NCBI RefSeq assembly: GCF_002287065.1
Contig: NZ_NSJZ01000005.1
Span: 186,001 to 250,000 of the forward strand
Direction: 5' to 3'
Source: Paracoccus salipaludis
GTDB lineage: Bacteria > Pseudomonadota > Alphaproteobacteria > Rhodobacterales > Rhodobacteraceae
DNA length: 64,000 bases
In this document: in pieces, positions 49,123 to 58,591 of the stretch
Layout: each line of letters opens with the position of its first letter
Position numbering within the stretch: the first letter of the stretch is position 1
Translations under genes and position numbers: made by a program
The notes under the pieces: model-generated
What the model was told of the DNA's origin: nothing
Databases searched by the model: none
Seen by the model: only the letters and a program-made list of their open reading frames with translations

Positions 49123-50790
49123 ATGCTGCTTGGCCGGATGATGCACCAGCCGCTGTCGGTCGGCTCGCTGATCGACCATGCCGCGCGCTACCATGCCGAC
49201 ACCGAGATCGTTTCGGCGCTGACCGAGGGCGGGTTCGAGCGGACGACCTGGGGCGAGGTCGGCGCGAACGCCCGCCGGATCGGGTCGGCCCTGCGCGCGC
49301 GGGGGCTGGAACCCGGCGACCGGGTGGGCACGCTGGCCTGGAACAACCGCCGCCACCTGGAACTCTACTTCGGCGTGCCCGGCGCGGGGATGGTCTGCCA
49401 CACGCTGAACCCGCGCCTTTCGCCCGAGCAGCTGGCCTATATCATCAACCACGCCTCGGACCGGATGCTGTTCGTCGAACGCACGTTCGTGCCGCTGATC
49501 GCGCCCCTGCGTGACCAGCTTTCCAGCCTGCGCGGCATCGTGGTCCTGGGTCCGCGCGACGAGGCGCTGGCCGCCGAACTGCCGGGCCTTCTGTTCCACG
49601 ACGAGCTGCTGGCCGAGGGCGACCCCTCGGCGCCCTGGCCCGCCGTCGAGGAAACCTCGCCCTCCTCGCTCTGCTACACCTCGGGGACGACGGGGAACCC
49701 CAAGGGCGTGCTTTATTCCCACCGCTCGACGCTGCTGCACGCGATGTCGGTGAACAACCGCGACGGACTGGGGATCGGGGCGGCGGATTCGGTCATGCCG
49801 GTGGTGCCGATGTTCCACGTCAACGCCTGGGGCATCCCCTATGCCGCGGCCGCCGTCGGTGCGCGGCTGGTCATGCCGGGGCCGAGGCTGGACGGGCAGA
49901 GCCTCGCGCGGCTGATCATCGACGAGCGGGTGACGATGGCCGCGGGCGTGCCCACGATCTGGCTGGGGCTTCTGGACGCGCTGGAAGCCTCGGGCGAGCG
50001 GCCCGAGAGCTTCAAGCGCAGCATCGTCGGCGGCTCGGCCCTGCCGCCCTCGATGCGCGCCGTCTTCCGCGACCGCTATGGCGTGGAACTGATCCACGCC
50101 TGGGGCATGACGGAAACGAGTCCCCTGGGCACCCTGAACGCGCCCAAGGCCAGGCACCTTGCCCTGCCCTTCGAGCAGCAGGACGAGATCGGCACCGGAC
50201 AGGGTCGCCCGCCCTACGGGGTGGAATTGCGGATCGTGGATGCCGAAGGTCATGTCCTGCCCACCGACGGCGAGACCGAGGGCGAGTTGCAGATCCGCGG
50301 CCACTGGGTGCTGGACAGCTATTTCGGGCAGGAGAAGCCGGCCACGACCTGGGACGGCTGGTTCGACACGGGCGATATCGCGACGCTGGACCCCGACGGC
50401 TACATGGTGATCCGCGACCGCTCCAAGGACATCATCAAGTCGGGGGGCGAGTGGATCTCGACCGTCGATCTGGAGAATATCGCCATCAGCCACCCCAAGG
50501 TCGCCAACGCCGCCGCCATCGCCGCGCGCCATCCCAGATGGGACGAGCGCCCGGTGATCTGCGCGCAGAAGCGCCCGCAGAGCGACCTGACCGAGGACGA
50601 GCTGCTGGAATGGTACGAGGGAAAGGTGCCGCGCTGGCAGCGGCCCGACCGGGTGATCTTCGTGGAAACCCTGCCGCTGGGGCCGACCGGAAAGGTGGTC
50701 AAGGCCAGGTTGCGGGAAGTCCACGGCAACGTCCTTTGGGACGATGCGATGGCCGAGATGCAGGCCGCACGCGATCCCCAGGAAGACTGA
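49123..50790 (+). CDS. Acyl-CoA ligase (medium/long-chain fatty-acid type)
   Basis: This is a 555-residue adenylate-forming enzyme. The P-loop is LCYTSGTTGNPKGVLYSH (about residues 184-201), the adenine site is AWGMTETSP, and GWFDTGDIATLDPDGYMVIRDRSKDIIKSGGEWIS (split) holds the Asp/Arg hinge. The catalytic Lys is in LPLGPTGKVVKARLRE. It activates a carboxylic acid to its CoA thioester. It is divergent from the FAH gene across 193 bp and convergent with the aldehyde dehydrogenase, with a shared terminator. Together with that enzyme it suggests aldehyde/acid catabolism. Confidence 0.9.
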   Translation: MLLGRMMHQPLSVGSLIDHAARYHADTEIVSALTEGGFERTTWGEVGANARRIGSALRARGLEPGDRVGTLAWNNRRHLELYFGVPGAGMVCHTLNPRLSPEQLAYIINHASDRMLFVERTFVPLIAPLRDQLSSLRGIVVLGPRDEALAAELPGLLFHDELLAEGDPSAPWPAVEETSPSSLCYTSGTTGNPKGVLYSHRSTLLHAMSVNNRDGLGIGAADSVMPVVPMFHVNAWGIPYAAAAVGARLVMPGPRLDGQSLARLIIDERVTMAAGVPTIWLGLLDALEASGERPESFKRSIVGGSALPPSMRAVFRDRYGVELIHAWGMTETSPLGTLNAPKARHLALPFEQQDEIGTGQGRPPYGVELRIVDAEGHVLPTDGETEGELQIRGHWVLDSYFGQEKPATTWDGWFDTGDIATLDPDGYMVIRDRSKDIIKSGGEWISTVDLENIAISHPKVANAAAIAARHPRWDERPVICAQKRPQSDLTEDELLEWYEGKVPRWQRPDRVIFVETLPLGPTGKVVKARLREVHGNVLWDDAMAEMQAARDPQED

Positions 50791-50805
50791 GGGGCAGGCA
50801 TGAAG

Positions 50806-50827
50806 AAGGGCGCCCGAGGGCGCCCTT
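50806..50827. terminator. Bidirectional intrinsic terminator
   Basis: A perfect 9-bp stem (AAGGGCGCC and GGCGCCCTT) with a 4-base loop is followed by ttccttttg on the + strand and preceded by tgaag on the other. It lies in the 52 bp between convergent acyl-CoA ligase and aldehyde dehydrogenase genes. Confidence 0.8.
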
Positions 50828-50842
50828 TCCTTTTGTCGCGGC

Positions 50843-52294
50843 TCAGGCGTCCTTGTCCCAGCCCGAGATCTGCTTGGAGTCCATGAACTCCTCGAGGCCC
50901 CAGACCCCGCCCTCGCGCGCCCGGCCCGACGCCTTGACGCCGCCGAAGGCCGAGCCCCGGCCCCGGCTCACGCCGTTCATCTCGATCATCCCGGCCTTGA
51001 GCTGCCGCGCCAGGCGGTTGCGCCGCGCGCCGTCCTGCGTCTGGACGTAGTTGGTCAGGCCGTAGATCGTGTCGTTGGCAAGTTCGACGGCCTCTTCCTC
51101 GGTATCGAAGGGGGTGATCGACAGCACGGGGCCGAAGATCTCCTGCCGGAAGATGGTCATGTCGGGGGACACGTCGGCGAAGACGGTCGGGCGCACGAAA
51201 TAGCCGCGGTTCACGCCCTCGGGCAGGCCGGGGCCGCCGGCGACCAGGCGCGCGCCCTCGTCGATGCCGGTCTGGATCAGGCCCTGGATCTTGTCCCACT
51301 GCTGCTTGCTGACCACGGGGCCGATGTGCTTGCCCGGCTCATGCGCGCTGCCGACGGTGGTTTCCTCGGCCACGCGCTTCGCCGTCTCGATCGCCTGCTC
51401 GTAGAAGGAACGCTCGACCAGCATCCGGGTCGGCGCGTTGCAGGACTGGCCCGAGTTGTAGAAGACGTGCCGCGTCCCGCGCGTGACCGCCTTGTCGTCG
51501 GCATCGGCGAAGACGACGTTCGCACCCTTGCCGCCCAGTTCCAGCGCCACCTTCTTCAGCGTATCGGCCGCGGCCTTGGTGATCGCGATCCCCGCCCTGG
51601 TCGAGCCGGTGAAGGACACCATGTCCACGTCGGGATGGGTCGAAAGCTGCGTGCCCACGCCCGCGCCGTCGCCGTTCACCAGGTTGAAGACGCCCGGGGG
51701 CAGTCCGGCCTCGTGCACCATCTCGGCAAAGACCATGGACGAGATCGGCGCGATCTCGGAGGGCTTCAGCACCACGCTGTTGCCCGCGAGGATCGCCGGG
51801 ATCACCTTCAGCGTGACCTGGTTCATCGGCCAGTTCCATGGGGTGATCAGGGCAACCACGCCGACCGGCTCCCACGCGACCATGCTGGTGGGGGCGTGAT
51901 CCCCGAGCGGACGGATGAACTCGAAGTCGCGGAAGCTGTTGATGAAGGTCTCGATGTGGAACGAGCCCGAATCCGCCTGGTCGTTCCGCGACATGTCGGT
52001 GGGCGCGCCCATCTCGCAGGTCATGGCATGGGCCACGTCGTCGTTGCGGCGCTTGTAGACGTCCAGCAGGCGCTCGGCGAAGGCCAGCCGCTCGGCGGGG
52101 GGCGTCGCGGCCCAGCCGGGCTGCGCGGCCTTGGCCGCCGCCACCGCGCGGTCGGTGTCGGCCTGGCCGCCCACCGAGATGACGGCGAAAGGCTCCTCGG
52201 TGGTGGGGTCGATCACCTCGAGGTCGCGTGCCGCGGCGGGGTCCACCCAGGCGCCGTCGATGTAGAATTTCCGCTTGTCCGCCAGTTCGGCCAT
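50843..52294 (-). CDS. Aldehyde dehydrogenase family protein
   Basis: This is a 483-residue NAD(P)-dependent dehydrogenase. ITPWNWPMNQ, KPSEIAP, FTGSTRAGI and ELGGKGANVV (general-base Glu) are present. The catalytic Cys is in YNSGQSCNAPTR and the FGPVLSITPF motif is intact. AGGGGG precedes the ATG at 52294. It oxidises an aldehyde to its acid, which the neighbouring acyl-CoA ligase could then activate. It is divergent from the peroxiredoxin gene across 194 bp. The aldehyde specificity is unknown. Confidence 0.92.
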   Translation of the reverse strand: MAELADKRKFYIDGAWVDPAAARDLEVIDPTTEEPFAVISVGGQADTDRAVAAAKAAQPGWAATPPAERLAFAERLLDVYKRRNDDVAHAMTCEMGAPTDMSRNDQADSGSFHIETFINSFRDFEFIRPLGDHAPTSMVAWEPVGVVALITPWNWPMNQVTLKVIPAILAGNSVVLKPSEIAPISSMVFAEMVHEAGLPPGVFNLVNGDGAGVGTQLSTHPDVDMVSFTGSTRAGIAITKAAADTLKKVALELGGKGANVVFADADDKAVTRGTRHVFYNSGQSCNAPTRMLVERSFYEQAIETAKRVAEETTVGSAHEPGKHIGPVVSKQQWDKIQGLIQTGIDEGARLVAGGPGLPEGVNRGYFVRPTVFADVSPDMTIFRQEIFGPVLSITPFDTEEEAVELANDTIYGLTNYVQTQDGARRNRLARQLKAGMIEMNGVSRGRGSAFGGVKASGRAREGGVWGLEEFMDSKQISGWDKDA

Positions 52295-52488
52295 GTCGCA
52301 TCCCCCTTGTCGGCTTGTTGTCGGCCAGCAGCGTTGCACCGGGCCACCGCCGGCGCAAGGTCGGCGGGGCTGACGATCTGACCGAAGCCGCCGACGTTCC
52401 GCCGGAAGGCACCCCGCCGCGCCATGGCTGGCTTTTCGCGCCGCAGGGATTATCTGTCTGAAAACGTGCCGCCCTGAAGGAGCATCCC

Positions 52489-53148
52489 ATGGCCCTGCGC
52501 ATCAACGACACCGCGCCCGACTTCACCGCCCGGACCACCGAGGGCGAGATCCGCTTCCACGAGTGGATGGGGGACAGCTACGCGATCATCTTCAGCCATC
52601 CCCGCGACTTCACCCCCGTCTGCACGACCGAGTTCAGCGTCGTGGCCCAGCTGGTGCCCGAATTCGAGAAGCGCAACACCAAGGTGCTGGGCGTCTCGGT
52701 GGACAGCCTGGATGACCATGGCAAATGGAAGCGCGACATCGAGGCGGTGGCGGGCGTTCCCGCGAACTTCGCCATGGCCGACGACACCTCGCTGACCATC
52801 GCCCGGGCTTACGACATGTTCCCGGCCGACGTGTCCCTTCCCACCGAGAACCGCACCCCGGCGCATACGGCGACCGTGCGCAGCGTCTTCATCATCGGGC
52901 CGGACAAGAAGGTCCGGCTGACGATGACCTACCCGATGTCGGTGGGCCGCAATTTCGCGGAAATCCTGCGGGCGCTGGACGCGGTGCAGGCGACGGACGG
53001 CGTGCCGATCTCGACCCCCGCCAACTGGAATCCCGGCGAGGACGTGATCGTGGCCCTTTCGCTGAACGACCAGCAGGCCGAGGAACGCTTCGGCAAGGTC
53101 ACAAGGACCCTGCCCTATCTGCGCTATGTCGCGCAGCCCCAGCGCTGA
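52489..53148 (+). CDS. 1-Cys peroxiredoxin (Prx6/AhpC-TSA family)
   Basis: This 219-residue thioredoxin-fold peroxidase has the peroxidatic motif DFTPVCTTEFSVVAQL (Cys46) and the long C-terminal domain of the Prx6 branch (GVPISTPANWNPGEDVIVALSL near residues 165-186). There is no resolving Cys in the usual position, so it should be a 1-Cys enzyme. It reduces H2O2 and organic peroxides in the cytoplasm. It is monocistronic: a terminator follows immediately. Confidence 0.92.
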   Translation: MALRINDTAPDFTARTTEGEIRFHEWMGDSYAIIFSHPRDFTPVCTTEFSVVAQLVPEFEKRNTKVLGVSVDSLDDHGKWKRDIEAVAGVPANFAMADDTSLTIARAYDMFPADVSLPTENRTPAHTATVRSVFIIGPDKKVRLTMTYPMSVGRNFAEILRALDAVQATDGVPISTPANWNPGEDVIVALSLNDQQAEERFGKVTRTLPYLRYVAQPQR

Positions 53149-53153
53149 AAAGG

Positions 53154-53181
53154 AAACGCCCCGGTCCTTGCCGGGGCGTTT
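53154..53181. terminator. Intrinsic terminator after the peroxiredoxin gene
   Basis: An 11-bp perfect stem (AAACGCCCCGG and CCGGGGCGTTT) with a 6-base loop and flanking A and T runs begins 5 bp after the stop. Given the convergent lipoprotein gene, it may work in both directions. Confidence 0.85.
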
Positions 53182-53192
53182 TCCGTTGGGGA

Positions 53193-53480
53193 TCAGCCGC
53201 AGGTCACGCTGACCAGGCGGCCGCTGCGGTCATATTCGAAGTTCAGCCGCGTGGGGTTCAGATCCCGGGTGACCGGATCGCCCGTGCGGTAATGCCGGTA
53301 TTCGGTGCCGGCCGCCACGGTGATCGCGGGGGACTGCTGACCCACGTACTGCTGATACTGGTCCGCGATGCACTGCGTTGACGCTGACGGGACGACAATC
53401 GTGGTGCTGGGCGGCGGAGCCATGACGCAACCCGCAAGGGCGGCGCTTCCAGGGATGGCGAGGGCAAGGAACAGGCGCAT
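53193..53480 (-). CDS. Small lipoprotein, I78-family peptidase inhibitor-like
   Basis: This is a 95-residue protein with a lipoprotein signal ending ALAGC (lipidated Cys18), an Ala/Pro/Ser linker and a compact domain. The domain begins CIADQYQQYVGQQSPAI and ends RHYRTGDPVTRDLNPTRLNFEYD...VSVTCG, as in I78-type protease inhibitors: paired Cys near both ends, G-D-P-V-T-x-D and R-L-N. AAAGGAG lies 6 bases before the ATG at 53480. It would be a periplasmic-facing inhibitor of serine proteases. It lies downstream of the ribosomal cluster terminator and is expressed separately. Confidence 0.8.
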   Translation of the reverse strand: MRLFLALAIPGSAALAGCVMAPPPSTTIVVPSASTQCIADQYQQYVGQQSPAITVAAGTEYRHYRTGDPVTRDLNPTRLNFEYDRSGRLVSVTCG

Positions 53481-53582
53481 GGCAGACTCCTTTGTCTCGG
53501 GCTGCAACGCGGATGCCCGGCCACCCGGTTCCGGTCTTGCGGCCCCGGGCGCGCAGACGTGATGCAGCCGCCCGGCCAATGA

Positions 53583-53610
53583 AAAAGGCCGGGGCGAACC
53601 CCGGCCTTTT
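53583..53610. terminator. Strong intrinsic terminator at the end of the ribosomal cluster
   Basis: A perfect 12-bp stem (AAAAGGCCGGGG and CCCCGGCCTTTT) with a CGAA loop lies 2 bp beyond the rpmD stop. It has T/A runs on both sides, so on the minus strand it ends the rpsJ-rpmD transcript. Confidence 0.9.
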
Positions 53611-53612
53611 CC

Positions 53613-53798
53613 TCAGTTCTTTTCCTCGACGATCCGCACCAGGTGCGGGATCGAGCTCACCATGCCGCGGATCGCAGGGGTGTCCTGCAGCTCGCGGGTG
53701 CGGTGCATCTTGTTCAGCCCCAGGCCCTTCAGCGTCGCGCGCTGTTCCTTGGGGCGGCGGATCGGAGAGCCGATCTGCTTGACGACGATGGTTGCCAT
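53613..53798 (-). CDS. rpmD: 50S ribosomal protein L30
   Basis: This 61-residue protein matches L30 throughout ([24 protein letters not shown] split, [17 protein letters not shown]). It starts 11 bp after rpsE. It is the last ribosomal gene of the cluster here, directly followed by a strong terminator, whereas spc operons normally continue with rplO and secY. Confidence 0.95.
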   Translation of the reverse strand: MATIVVKQIGSPIRRPKEQRATLKGLGLNKMHRTRELQDTPAIRGMVSSIPHLVRIVEEKN

Positions 53799-53809
53799 GT
53801 CGCGTCTCC

Positions 53810-54415
53810 TCAGGCTTCGGCCAGAGCGGCCGAGTCGACCTCGGCGCCACCGGCGTTGGCGGGTTTGGCGTCCTGCGACGGCAGGATCTCGGCCACCTTC
53901 TTGCCACGGCGGTTCGCCACCGAGCGGGGCGAAGCCTCGGCCTTCAGGCCGTCGATGGTCGCGCGGATCATGTTGTAGGGGTTCTGCGACCCCAGCGACT
54001 TGGCCACGACGTCCTGCACGCCCAGCATCTCGAAGACGGCGCGCATAGGGCCGCCGGCGATGATGCCGGTCCCCGGGACGGCCGTCCGCATTACGACGCG
54101 GCCCGCACCGTGGCGGCCCTCGATGTCGTGGTGCAGGGTGCGACCGTCGCGCAGCGGCACGCGGACCAGGCTGCGCTTGGCCTGCTCGGTCGCCTTGCGG
54201 ATGGCTTCCGGCACTTCCTTGGCCTTGCCCTTGCCGAAGCCGACGCGGCCCCGCTGGTCGCCGACGACGACCAGAGCGGCGAAGCCGAAGCGCTTGCCGC
54301 CCTTGACGGTCTTCGACACGCGGTTGATCGCGACCAGACGGTCGGCGAATTCCGGGGTTTCCTCGCGCTCGCGACGATCGTCGCGGCGGTCCCGGCGCTG
54401 TTCACGTTCTGCCAT
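53810..54415 (-). CDS. rpsE: 30S ribosomal protein S5
   Basis: The 201-residue protein carries the S5 signature [29 protein letters not shown] (split) and the RNA-contact RGAGRV-type segment [28 protein letters not shown] (split). The first 20 residues are a charged Arg/Glu/Asp extension common in alphaproteobacteria. AAGGGA precedes the ATG at 54415. It is separated from rplR by 116 bp that contain a hairpin. Confidence 0.95.
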   Translation of the reverse strand: MAEREQRRDRRDDRREREETPEFADRLVAINRVSKTVKGGKRFGFAALVVVGDQRGRVGFGKGKAKEVPEAIRKATEQAKRSLVRVPLRDGRTLHHDIEGRHGAGRVVMRTAVPGTGIIAGGPMRAVFEMLGVQDVVAKSLGSQNPYNMIRATIDGLKAEASPRSVANRRGKKVAEILPSQDAKPANAGGAEVDSAALAEA

Positions 54416-54502
54416 CAGGCATCCCTTTTGCAATGGCGCAGGCTCAGGCGCCGATTGAGTCCGATCCAGGTGGGCGGCCATGAGACCGCCCCCGGATCAT
54501 CG

Positions 54503-54523
54503 GGGTGGCGCTTGCCGCCACCC
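54503..54523 (-). other. Hairpin between rplR and rpsE
   Basis: GGGTGGCG and CGCCACCC arms with a 5-base loop lie just after the rplR stop. A second possible stem (GGGCGG/CCGCCC, about 54473-54492) lies next to it. No T-tract follows on the minus strand, so it may be an RNA processing or translational control element, not a terminator. Confidence 0.4.
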
Positions 54524-54531
54524 GCAGTCGC

Positions 54532-54891
54532 TTAGAACTTCAGGCCGCCTTCGCGGGCCGCGTCGGCAAGCGCCTTGATCTTGCCGTGGAACAGGAAGCC
54601 GCCGCGGTCGAACACGACCTCTTCGACACCCTTGGCCTTCGCGCGTTCCGCGATCGCCGCGCCGATCTTGGCGGCGGCCTCGACGTTGTTCTTGCCGACA
54701 ACGCCCAGATCCTTTTCCAGGGTCGAGGCGGAAGCCAGCGTCACGCCCTGCGCGTCGTCGATCAGCTGGACGCTGATGTTCTTCGACGAGCGGTGGACGG
54801 ACAGGCGCGGACGGCCGTTGGCCATCTCGCGCAGTTTGTTCCGGACGCGCAGGCGGCGCTTCTGGAACAGCTCTCGTTTGTTCAGTGCCAT
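54532..54891 (-). CDS. rplR: 50S ribosomal protein L18
   Basis: This is a 119-residue L18 with [31 protein letters not shown] (split) and the C-terminal [24 protein letters not shown]. It binds 5S rRNA with L5. It lies 11 bp after rplF and is followed by a 116 bp gap. Confidence 0.96.
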   Translation of the reverse strand: MALNKRELFQKRRLRVRNKLREMANGRPRLSVHRSSKNISVQLIDDAQGVTLASASTLEKDLGVVGKNNVEAAAKIGAAIAERAKAKGVEEVVFDRGGFLFHGKIKALADAAREGGLKF

Positions 54892-54902
54892 GTCCGCGAT
54901 CC

Positions 54903-55436
54903 TTACTTCTTCTTGCCTTCCTTGCGGAAGACGACCTCACCCTTGTAGCGGATGCCCTTGCCCTTGTAGGGCTCGGGTTTCTTCCACTCGCGGATGTTGG
55001 CGGCGACCTGGCCGACGGCCTGCTGGTCGATGCCCTCGACCACGATTTCCGTCTGCTTGGGCGCGTTCACGGTCACGCCTTCCGGAGCCTCGAAGTTGAC
55101 GTCGTGGCTGTAGCCCAGAGCCAGCTTCAGGGTCTTGCCCTGCATCGTGGCCCGGTAGCCGACGCCCTGGATCTCAAGCTCGCGCTTGAAGCCCGTGGTG
55201 ACGCCGGTGACGAGGTTCGCCACCATCGACCGCGACATGCCCCACTGCTGGCGCGCGCGCTTGGACAGGCCCCGCGGGGTCACCGTCACCTTGCCGTCTT
55301 CGACCTTCAGCGTCACGTCGTCGGTCGCGGTGAAGGAACGGGTCCCTTTCGGGCCCTTCACCTCGATCGTCTGGCCGCTGACATTCGCCGTCACGCCCGA
55401 GGGCAGTTCGACCGGCTTCTTACCAATCCGAGACAT
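54903..55436 (-). CDS. rplF: 50S ribosomal protein L6
   Basis: The 177-residue protein has the paired L6 domains ([19 protein letters not shown] and the C-terminal [16 protein letters not shown] signature). The ATG at 55436 follows GGAGGG. It sits 10 bp after rpsH. Confidence 0.96.
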   Translation of the reverse strand: MSRIGKKPVELPSGVTANVSGQTIEVKGPKGTRSFTATDDVTLKVEDGKVTVTPRGLSKRARQQWGMSRSMVANLVTGVTTGFKRELEIQGVGYRATMQGKTLKLALGYSHDVNFEAPEGVTVNAPKQTEIVVEGIDQQAVGQVAANIREWKKPEPYKGKGIRYKGEVVFRKEGKKK

Positions 55437-55446
55437 CCCGCCCTCC

Positions 55447-55845
55447 TTAGAACACGGTGCAGAGGACTTCGCCGCCGACGTTGGCGTTGCGAGCCGCTGC
55501 ATCCGTCATGACGCCCTTGGGCGTCGACACGATCGAGACGCCGAGGCCGTTGCGGACCTGCGGCAGCGCCTTGGCGCCGGCGTAGACGCGGCGGCCGGGC
55601 TTGGACACGCGAGCGAGCTCGCGGATCACGGGGGCGCCCTCGAAGTACTTGAGGCTGATTTCAAGCTCGGCGTGACCGGCTTCGGTCGTCACCTGCTCGT
55701 AGCCGCGGATGTAGCCCTCGGCCTTCAGCACGTCCAGGACCCAGGCGCGCAGCTTGCTGGCCGGGGTACGGACGGTGGATTTTCCGCGCATCTGAGCGTT
55801 GCGGATGCGGGTCAGCATATCGCCGAGCGGATCGTTCATCGACAT
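55447..55845 (-). CDS. rpsH: 30S ribosomal protein S8
   Basis: This is a 132-residue S8 with [21 protein letters not shown] and the C-terminal signature [28 protein letters not shown] (split). In gamma-proteobacteria S8 autoregulates spc by binding mRNA near rplE; no equivalent structure was identified here. Confidence 0.96.
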   Translation of the reverse strand: MSMNDPLGDMLTRIRNAQMRGKSTVRTPASKLRAWVLDVLKAEGYIRGYEQVTTEAGHAELEISLKYFEGAPVIRELARVSKPGRRVYAGAKALPQVRNGLGVSIVSTPKGVMTDAAARNANVGGEVLCTVF

Positions 55846-55858
55846 CTTCCCTGCTCCC

Positions 55859-56164
55859 TTACCAGCTCGACTTCACCAGACCGGGGATCTGGCCGAACGA
55901 GCCCAGCTCGCGCAGCATGATCCGCGACAGCTTCAGCTTGCGGTAGTAGGCCCGCGGACGGCCGGTCAGCTCGCAGCGGTTCTTCAGCCGGGTGGCCGAC
56001 GAGTTGCGCGGCAGCTCGGCCAGCTTCAGCGTGGCCTTGAAGCGCTCTTCCATCGGCTTCGACTGGTCATTGATGGTCTCGTTCAGAGCAGCGCGCTTGG
56101 AGGCGTACTTGGCCACCATCCGCTCGCGCTTCTTCTGACGTTCGATCATGGATTTCTTTGCCAT
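55859..56164 (-). CDS. rpsN: 30S ribosomal protein S14
   Basis: The 101-residue protein is the zinc-free (C-minus) S14 form: only one Cys, in [19 protein letters not shown]. It follows rplE by 21 bp. Confidence 0.96.
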   Translation of the reverse strand: MAKKSMIERQKKRERMVAKYASKRAALNETINDQSKPMEERFKATLKLAELPRNSSATRLKNRCELTGRPRAYYRKLKLSRIMLRELGSFGQIPGLVKSSW

Positions 56165-56185
56165 ATCGTTCTTCCTTCGCGCGGA

Positions 56186-56746
56186 TCAGCTGTTGAACGG
56201 CATGTTGAAGTGCTTCAACAGCGCCTTCGCCTCGGCATCGGTGCGCGCGGTGGTGGTGATGATGATGTCCATCCCCAGCACTTCGTCGACCTTGTCGAAG
56301 TTGATCTCGGGGAACACGATGTGCTCCTTGAGACCCATGGCGTAGTTGCCGCGGCCGTCGAACGACGTGCCCTTGACGCCGCGGAAGTCGCGGACGCGGG
56401 GCAGCGCGATGTTGATCAGGCGGTCCAGGAATTCATACATGCGGTCGCCGCGCAGGGTGACCTTGCAGCCCAGGGGCATTTCCTCACGCACGCGGAAGCC
56501 GGCGATCGACTTCTTCGCATGGGTGATGACGGCCTTCTGGCCGGCGATCTGGGACAGTTCCTCGGCGGCCTGCTTGACCTTCTTGGTGTCCTTGACCGCC
56601 TCGCCCACGCCCATGTTCAGGACGATCTTGTCCAGGCGGGGGATCTGCATGTCGTTCTTGTAGCCGAACTCTTCCTTGAGCGCGGCGCGGACGCGGCTGG
56701 CATATTCCGCCTTGAGCCGCGGGGTGTAGGTCGATTGATCCAGCAT
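56186..56746 (-). CDS. rplE: 50S ribosomal protein L5
   Basis: This is a 186-residue L5 with the signature [20 protein letters not shown] and [20 protein letters not shown]. It binds 5S rRNA. Its ATG shares a base with the rplX stop (TGATG). Confidence 0.96.
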   Translation of the reverse strand: MLDQSTYTPRLKAEYASRVRAALKEEFGYKNDMQIPRLDKIVLNMGVGEAVKDTKKVKQAAEELSQIAGQKAVITHAKKSIAGFRVREEMPLGCKVTLRGDRMYEFLDRLINIALPRVRDFRGVKGTSFDGRGNYAMGLKEHIVFPEINFDKVDEVLGMDIIITTTARTDAEAKALLKHFNMPFNS

Positions 56747-57051
56747 CAGATCACGTCTCCCGTGGTCTTGGCGAAACGGACCTTCTTGTCGCCTTCCATG
56801 CGGAAGCCGACGCGGGTCGGTTTGCCGTTGGCGTCCATCAGCGCGAGGTTCGACAGGTCGATCGGCATGTTCTTGGGAACGCGGCCGCCTTGGCTGGTCT
56901 GCGACTGGCGGGTGTGACGCAGGGCGATGTTCACGCCGTCCACGACCGCCTTGTTGTCCTTGGGAAGAACCTGCGTGATCTCGCCGGTCTTGCCCTTGTC
57001 CTTGCCGGTCAGGACGACGACGCGGTCACCCTTCTTGAGCTTGGCGGCCAT
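56746..57051 (-). CDS. rplX: 50S ribosomal protein L24
   Basis: This is a 101-residue L24 with the KOW motif [20 protein letters not shown]. The ATG at 57051 overlaps the rplN stop (TAATG). Upstream in-frame sequence is the shadow of rplN and is not part of it. Confidence 0.96.
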   Translation of the reverse strand: MAAKLKKGDRVVVLTGKDKGKTGEITQVLPKDNKAVVDGVNIALRHTRQSQTSQGGRVPKNMPIDLSNLALMDANGKPTRVGFRMEGDKKVRFAKTTGDVI

Positions 57052-57419
57052 TACAGCACCTCCGGCGCAAGCGAGATGATCTTCATGAAGTTCTTGGCGC
57101 GCAGTTCGCGCACGACCGGCCCGAAGATACGGGTGCCGACCGGCTCGCCCTGGTTGTTCAGGATGACGGCGGCGTTCTGGTCGAAACGGATGGACGTCCC
57201 GTCCTCGCGCTTCACTTCCTTGGCGGTGCGCACGACAACGGCCTTGCGGACGTCGCCCTTCTTCACGCGGCCGCGCGGAATGGCTTCCTTGACGGAGACG
57301 ACGATGATGTCGCCGACCGACGCATAGCGCCGGTGCGATCCGCCCAGAACCTTGATGCACTGCACCCGGCGCGCGCCGGAGTTGTCAGCGACATCCAGAT
57401 TGGTCTGCATCTGGATCAT
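57051..57419 (-). CDS. rplN: 50S ribosomal protein L14
   Basis: This is a 122-residue L14 starting [21 protein letters not shown] and containing the signature [26 protein letters not shown] (split). A 93 bp gap with a hairpin separates it from rpsQ. Confidence 0.96.
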   Translation of the reverse strand: MIQMQTNLDVADNSGARRVQCIKVLGGSHRRYASVGDIIVVSVKEAIPRGRVKKGDVRKAVVVRTAKEVKREDGTSIRFDQNAAVILNNQGEPVGTRIFGPVVRELRAKNFMKIISLAPEVL

Positions 57420-57482
57420 GGTTTGCTCCCGACCTTTGGGGACCGGTTGCAGTCCCGGCCCCAGGGTTTCGCTAAATCACAA

Positions 57483-57500
57483 GCGGGCCGCATGGCCCGC
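57483..57500 (-). other. Hairpin between rpsQ and rplN
   Basis: GCGGGCC and GGCCCGC arms with a 4-base loop lie in the rpsQ-rplN gap. On the minus strand they are followed by ttgtgattt. It is a weak terminator or attenuator candidate. Confidence 0.4.
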
Positions 57501-57512
57501 CGCGGGTTCGGT

Positions 57513-57770
57513 TCAGGCCTCGGCGGCCTGGGTCACGGCGTCGTCCGTCAGGACGGTCCAGCGCTTGGTCTTGGACATGGGCGCGGATTCGATGATGCGG
57601 ACCGAGTCGCCGACCTTGAACTGGTTCAGCGCGTCATGCGCGCGGTACTTCTTGGACGAGCGCACGATCTTGTGCAGCACGGGGTGCTTGAAGCGGCGCT
57701 CGACCAGGACGGTGATCGTCTGCTCGTTCTTGTCGCTGGTGACGCGGCCTTGCAGGATGCGTTTGGGCAT
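57513..57770 (-). CDS. rpsQ: 30S ribosomal protein S17
   Basis: This is an 85-residue S17 with [19 protein letters not shown] and the signature [19 protein letters not shown]. It lies 11 bp after rpmC. Confidence 0.96.
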   Translation of the reverse strand: MPKRILQGRVTSDKNEQTITVLVERRFKHPVLHKIVRSSKKYRAHDALNQFKVGDSVRIIESAPMSKTKRWTVLTDDAVTQAAEA

Positions 57771-57781
57771 GAAACCGCTCC

Positions 57782-57988
57782 TCAGTTCGACGCGGCCGCC
57801 TGGGCGGCCTTCTGGTTCATGACGGTCAGCACGCGGGCGACGTCCTTGCGGACCGAACGCATCCGGGCGGTCGATTCGATCTGGCCGGTGGCCTGCTGGA
57901 AGCGGAGGTTGAAGGCCTCCTTCTTCAGCGCGACCAGCTGCTCGCGCAGCTGCTCGGGGGTCTTGTCTCTCAGTTCCTGCGCTTTCAT
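57782..57988 (-). CDS. rpmC: 50S ribosomal protein L29
   Basis: This is a 68-residue L29 starting [18 protein letters not shown], with [25 protein letters not shown] (split). A GAAAGGAAG lies upstream of the ATG at 57988. A 176 bp gap with a terminator-like hairpin and a possible promoter separates it from rplP, an unusual break for this cluster. Confidence 0.95.
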   Translation of the reverse strand: MKAQELRDKTPEQLREQLVALKKEAFNLRFQQATGQIESTARMRSVRKDVARVLTVMNQKAAQAAASN

Positions 57989-58072
57989 GGCGCCCTTCCT
58001 TTCAACATCACCGGAGGGCCCCAGCCATGCTGGGCCACCCTGATTCCCGGTGGAGTTCGAGATGAAGGCCTG

Positions 58073-58101
58073 CGCATACGCGGATTCGCCGCGTGAAGCA
58101 A
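58073..58101 (-). promoter_or_regulatory. Candidate promoter upstream of rpmC
   Basis: On the minus strand TTGCTT (58101-58096) and TATGCG (58078-58073) are separated by 17 bp and lie directly after the rplP-rpmC terminator-like hairpin. The match to a housekeeping promoter is moderate. It could restart transcription of rpmC to rpmD. Confidence 0.35.
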
Positions 58102-58114
58102 GGAAAAACGAAGA

Positions 58115-58139
58115 AAGCCCCGCCATTGCGGCGGGGCTT
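58115..58139 (-). terminator. Internal terminator or attenuator between rplP and rpmC
   Basis: The perfect 10-bp stem AAGCCCCGCC/GGCGGGGCTT with a 5-base loop is followed on the minus strand by tcttcgtttttcc. It lies 26 bp after the rplP stop inside the ribosomal cluster and has every feature of an intrinsic terminator. Confidence 0.7.
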
Positions 58140-58164
58140 CCGAAGGCGGGGTTTCCCCTGCCGA

Positions 58165-58578
58165 TTACCAGTCTTCGCGGTGCACGATGCGGGTCAGGAC
58201 CGGCAGCTTCTGCGCGCCCAGGCGCAGCGCCTCGCGGGCGATCTCGTCATCGACGCCGTCGATCTCGAACATGATCCGGCCGGGGTGGACGCGGGCGGCC
58301 CAGAAATCGACCGAGCCCTTGCCCTTACCCATACGCACTTCGGTCGGCTTCGACGACACCGGCACGTCCGGGAAGATGCGGATCCAGACGCGGCCCTGAC
58401 GCTTCATGTGACGGGTGATCGCGCGGCGGGCCGCCTCGATCTGGCGCGCGGTGACGCGCTCGGGTTCCGTCGCCTTCAGCGCGTAGGAGCCGAAGTTCAG
58501 GTTGAACCCGCCCTTGGCCTCGCCGTGGATGCGGCCCTTGTGCTGTTTGCGGAACTTCGTCCGTTTCGGTTGCAGCAT
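58165..58578 (-). CDS. rplP: 50S ribosomal protein L16
   Basis: This is a 137-residue L16 with [20 protein letters not shown] and the [21 protein letters not shown] signature (split). It follows rpsC by 13 bp. Confidence 0.96.
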   Translation of the reverse strand: MLQPKRTKFRKQHKGRIHGEAKGGFNLNFGSYALKATEPERVTARQIEAARRAITRHMKRQGRVWIRIFPDVPVSSKPTEVRMGKGKGSVDFWAARVHPGRIMFEIDGVDDEIAREALRLGAQKLPVLTRIVHREDW

Positions 58579-58591
58579 TGTTCCCTACTCC

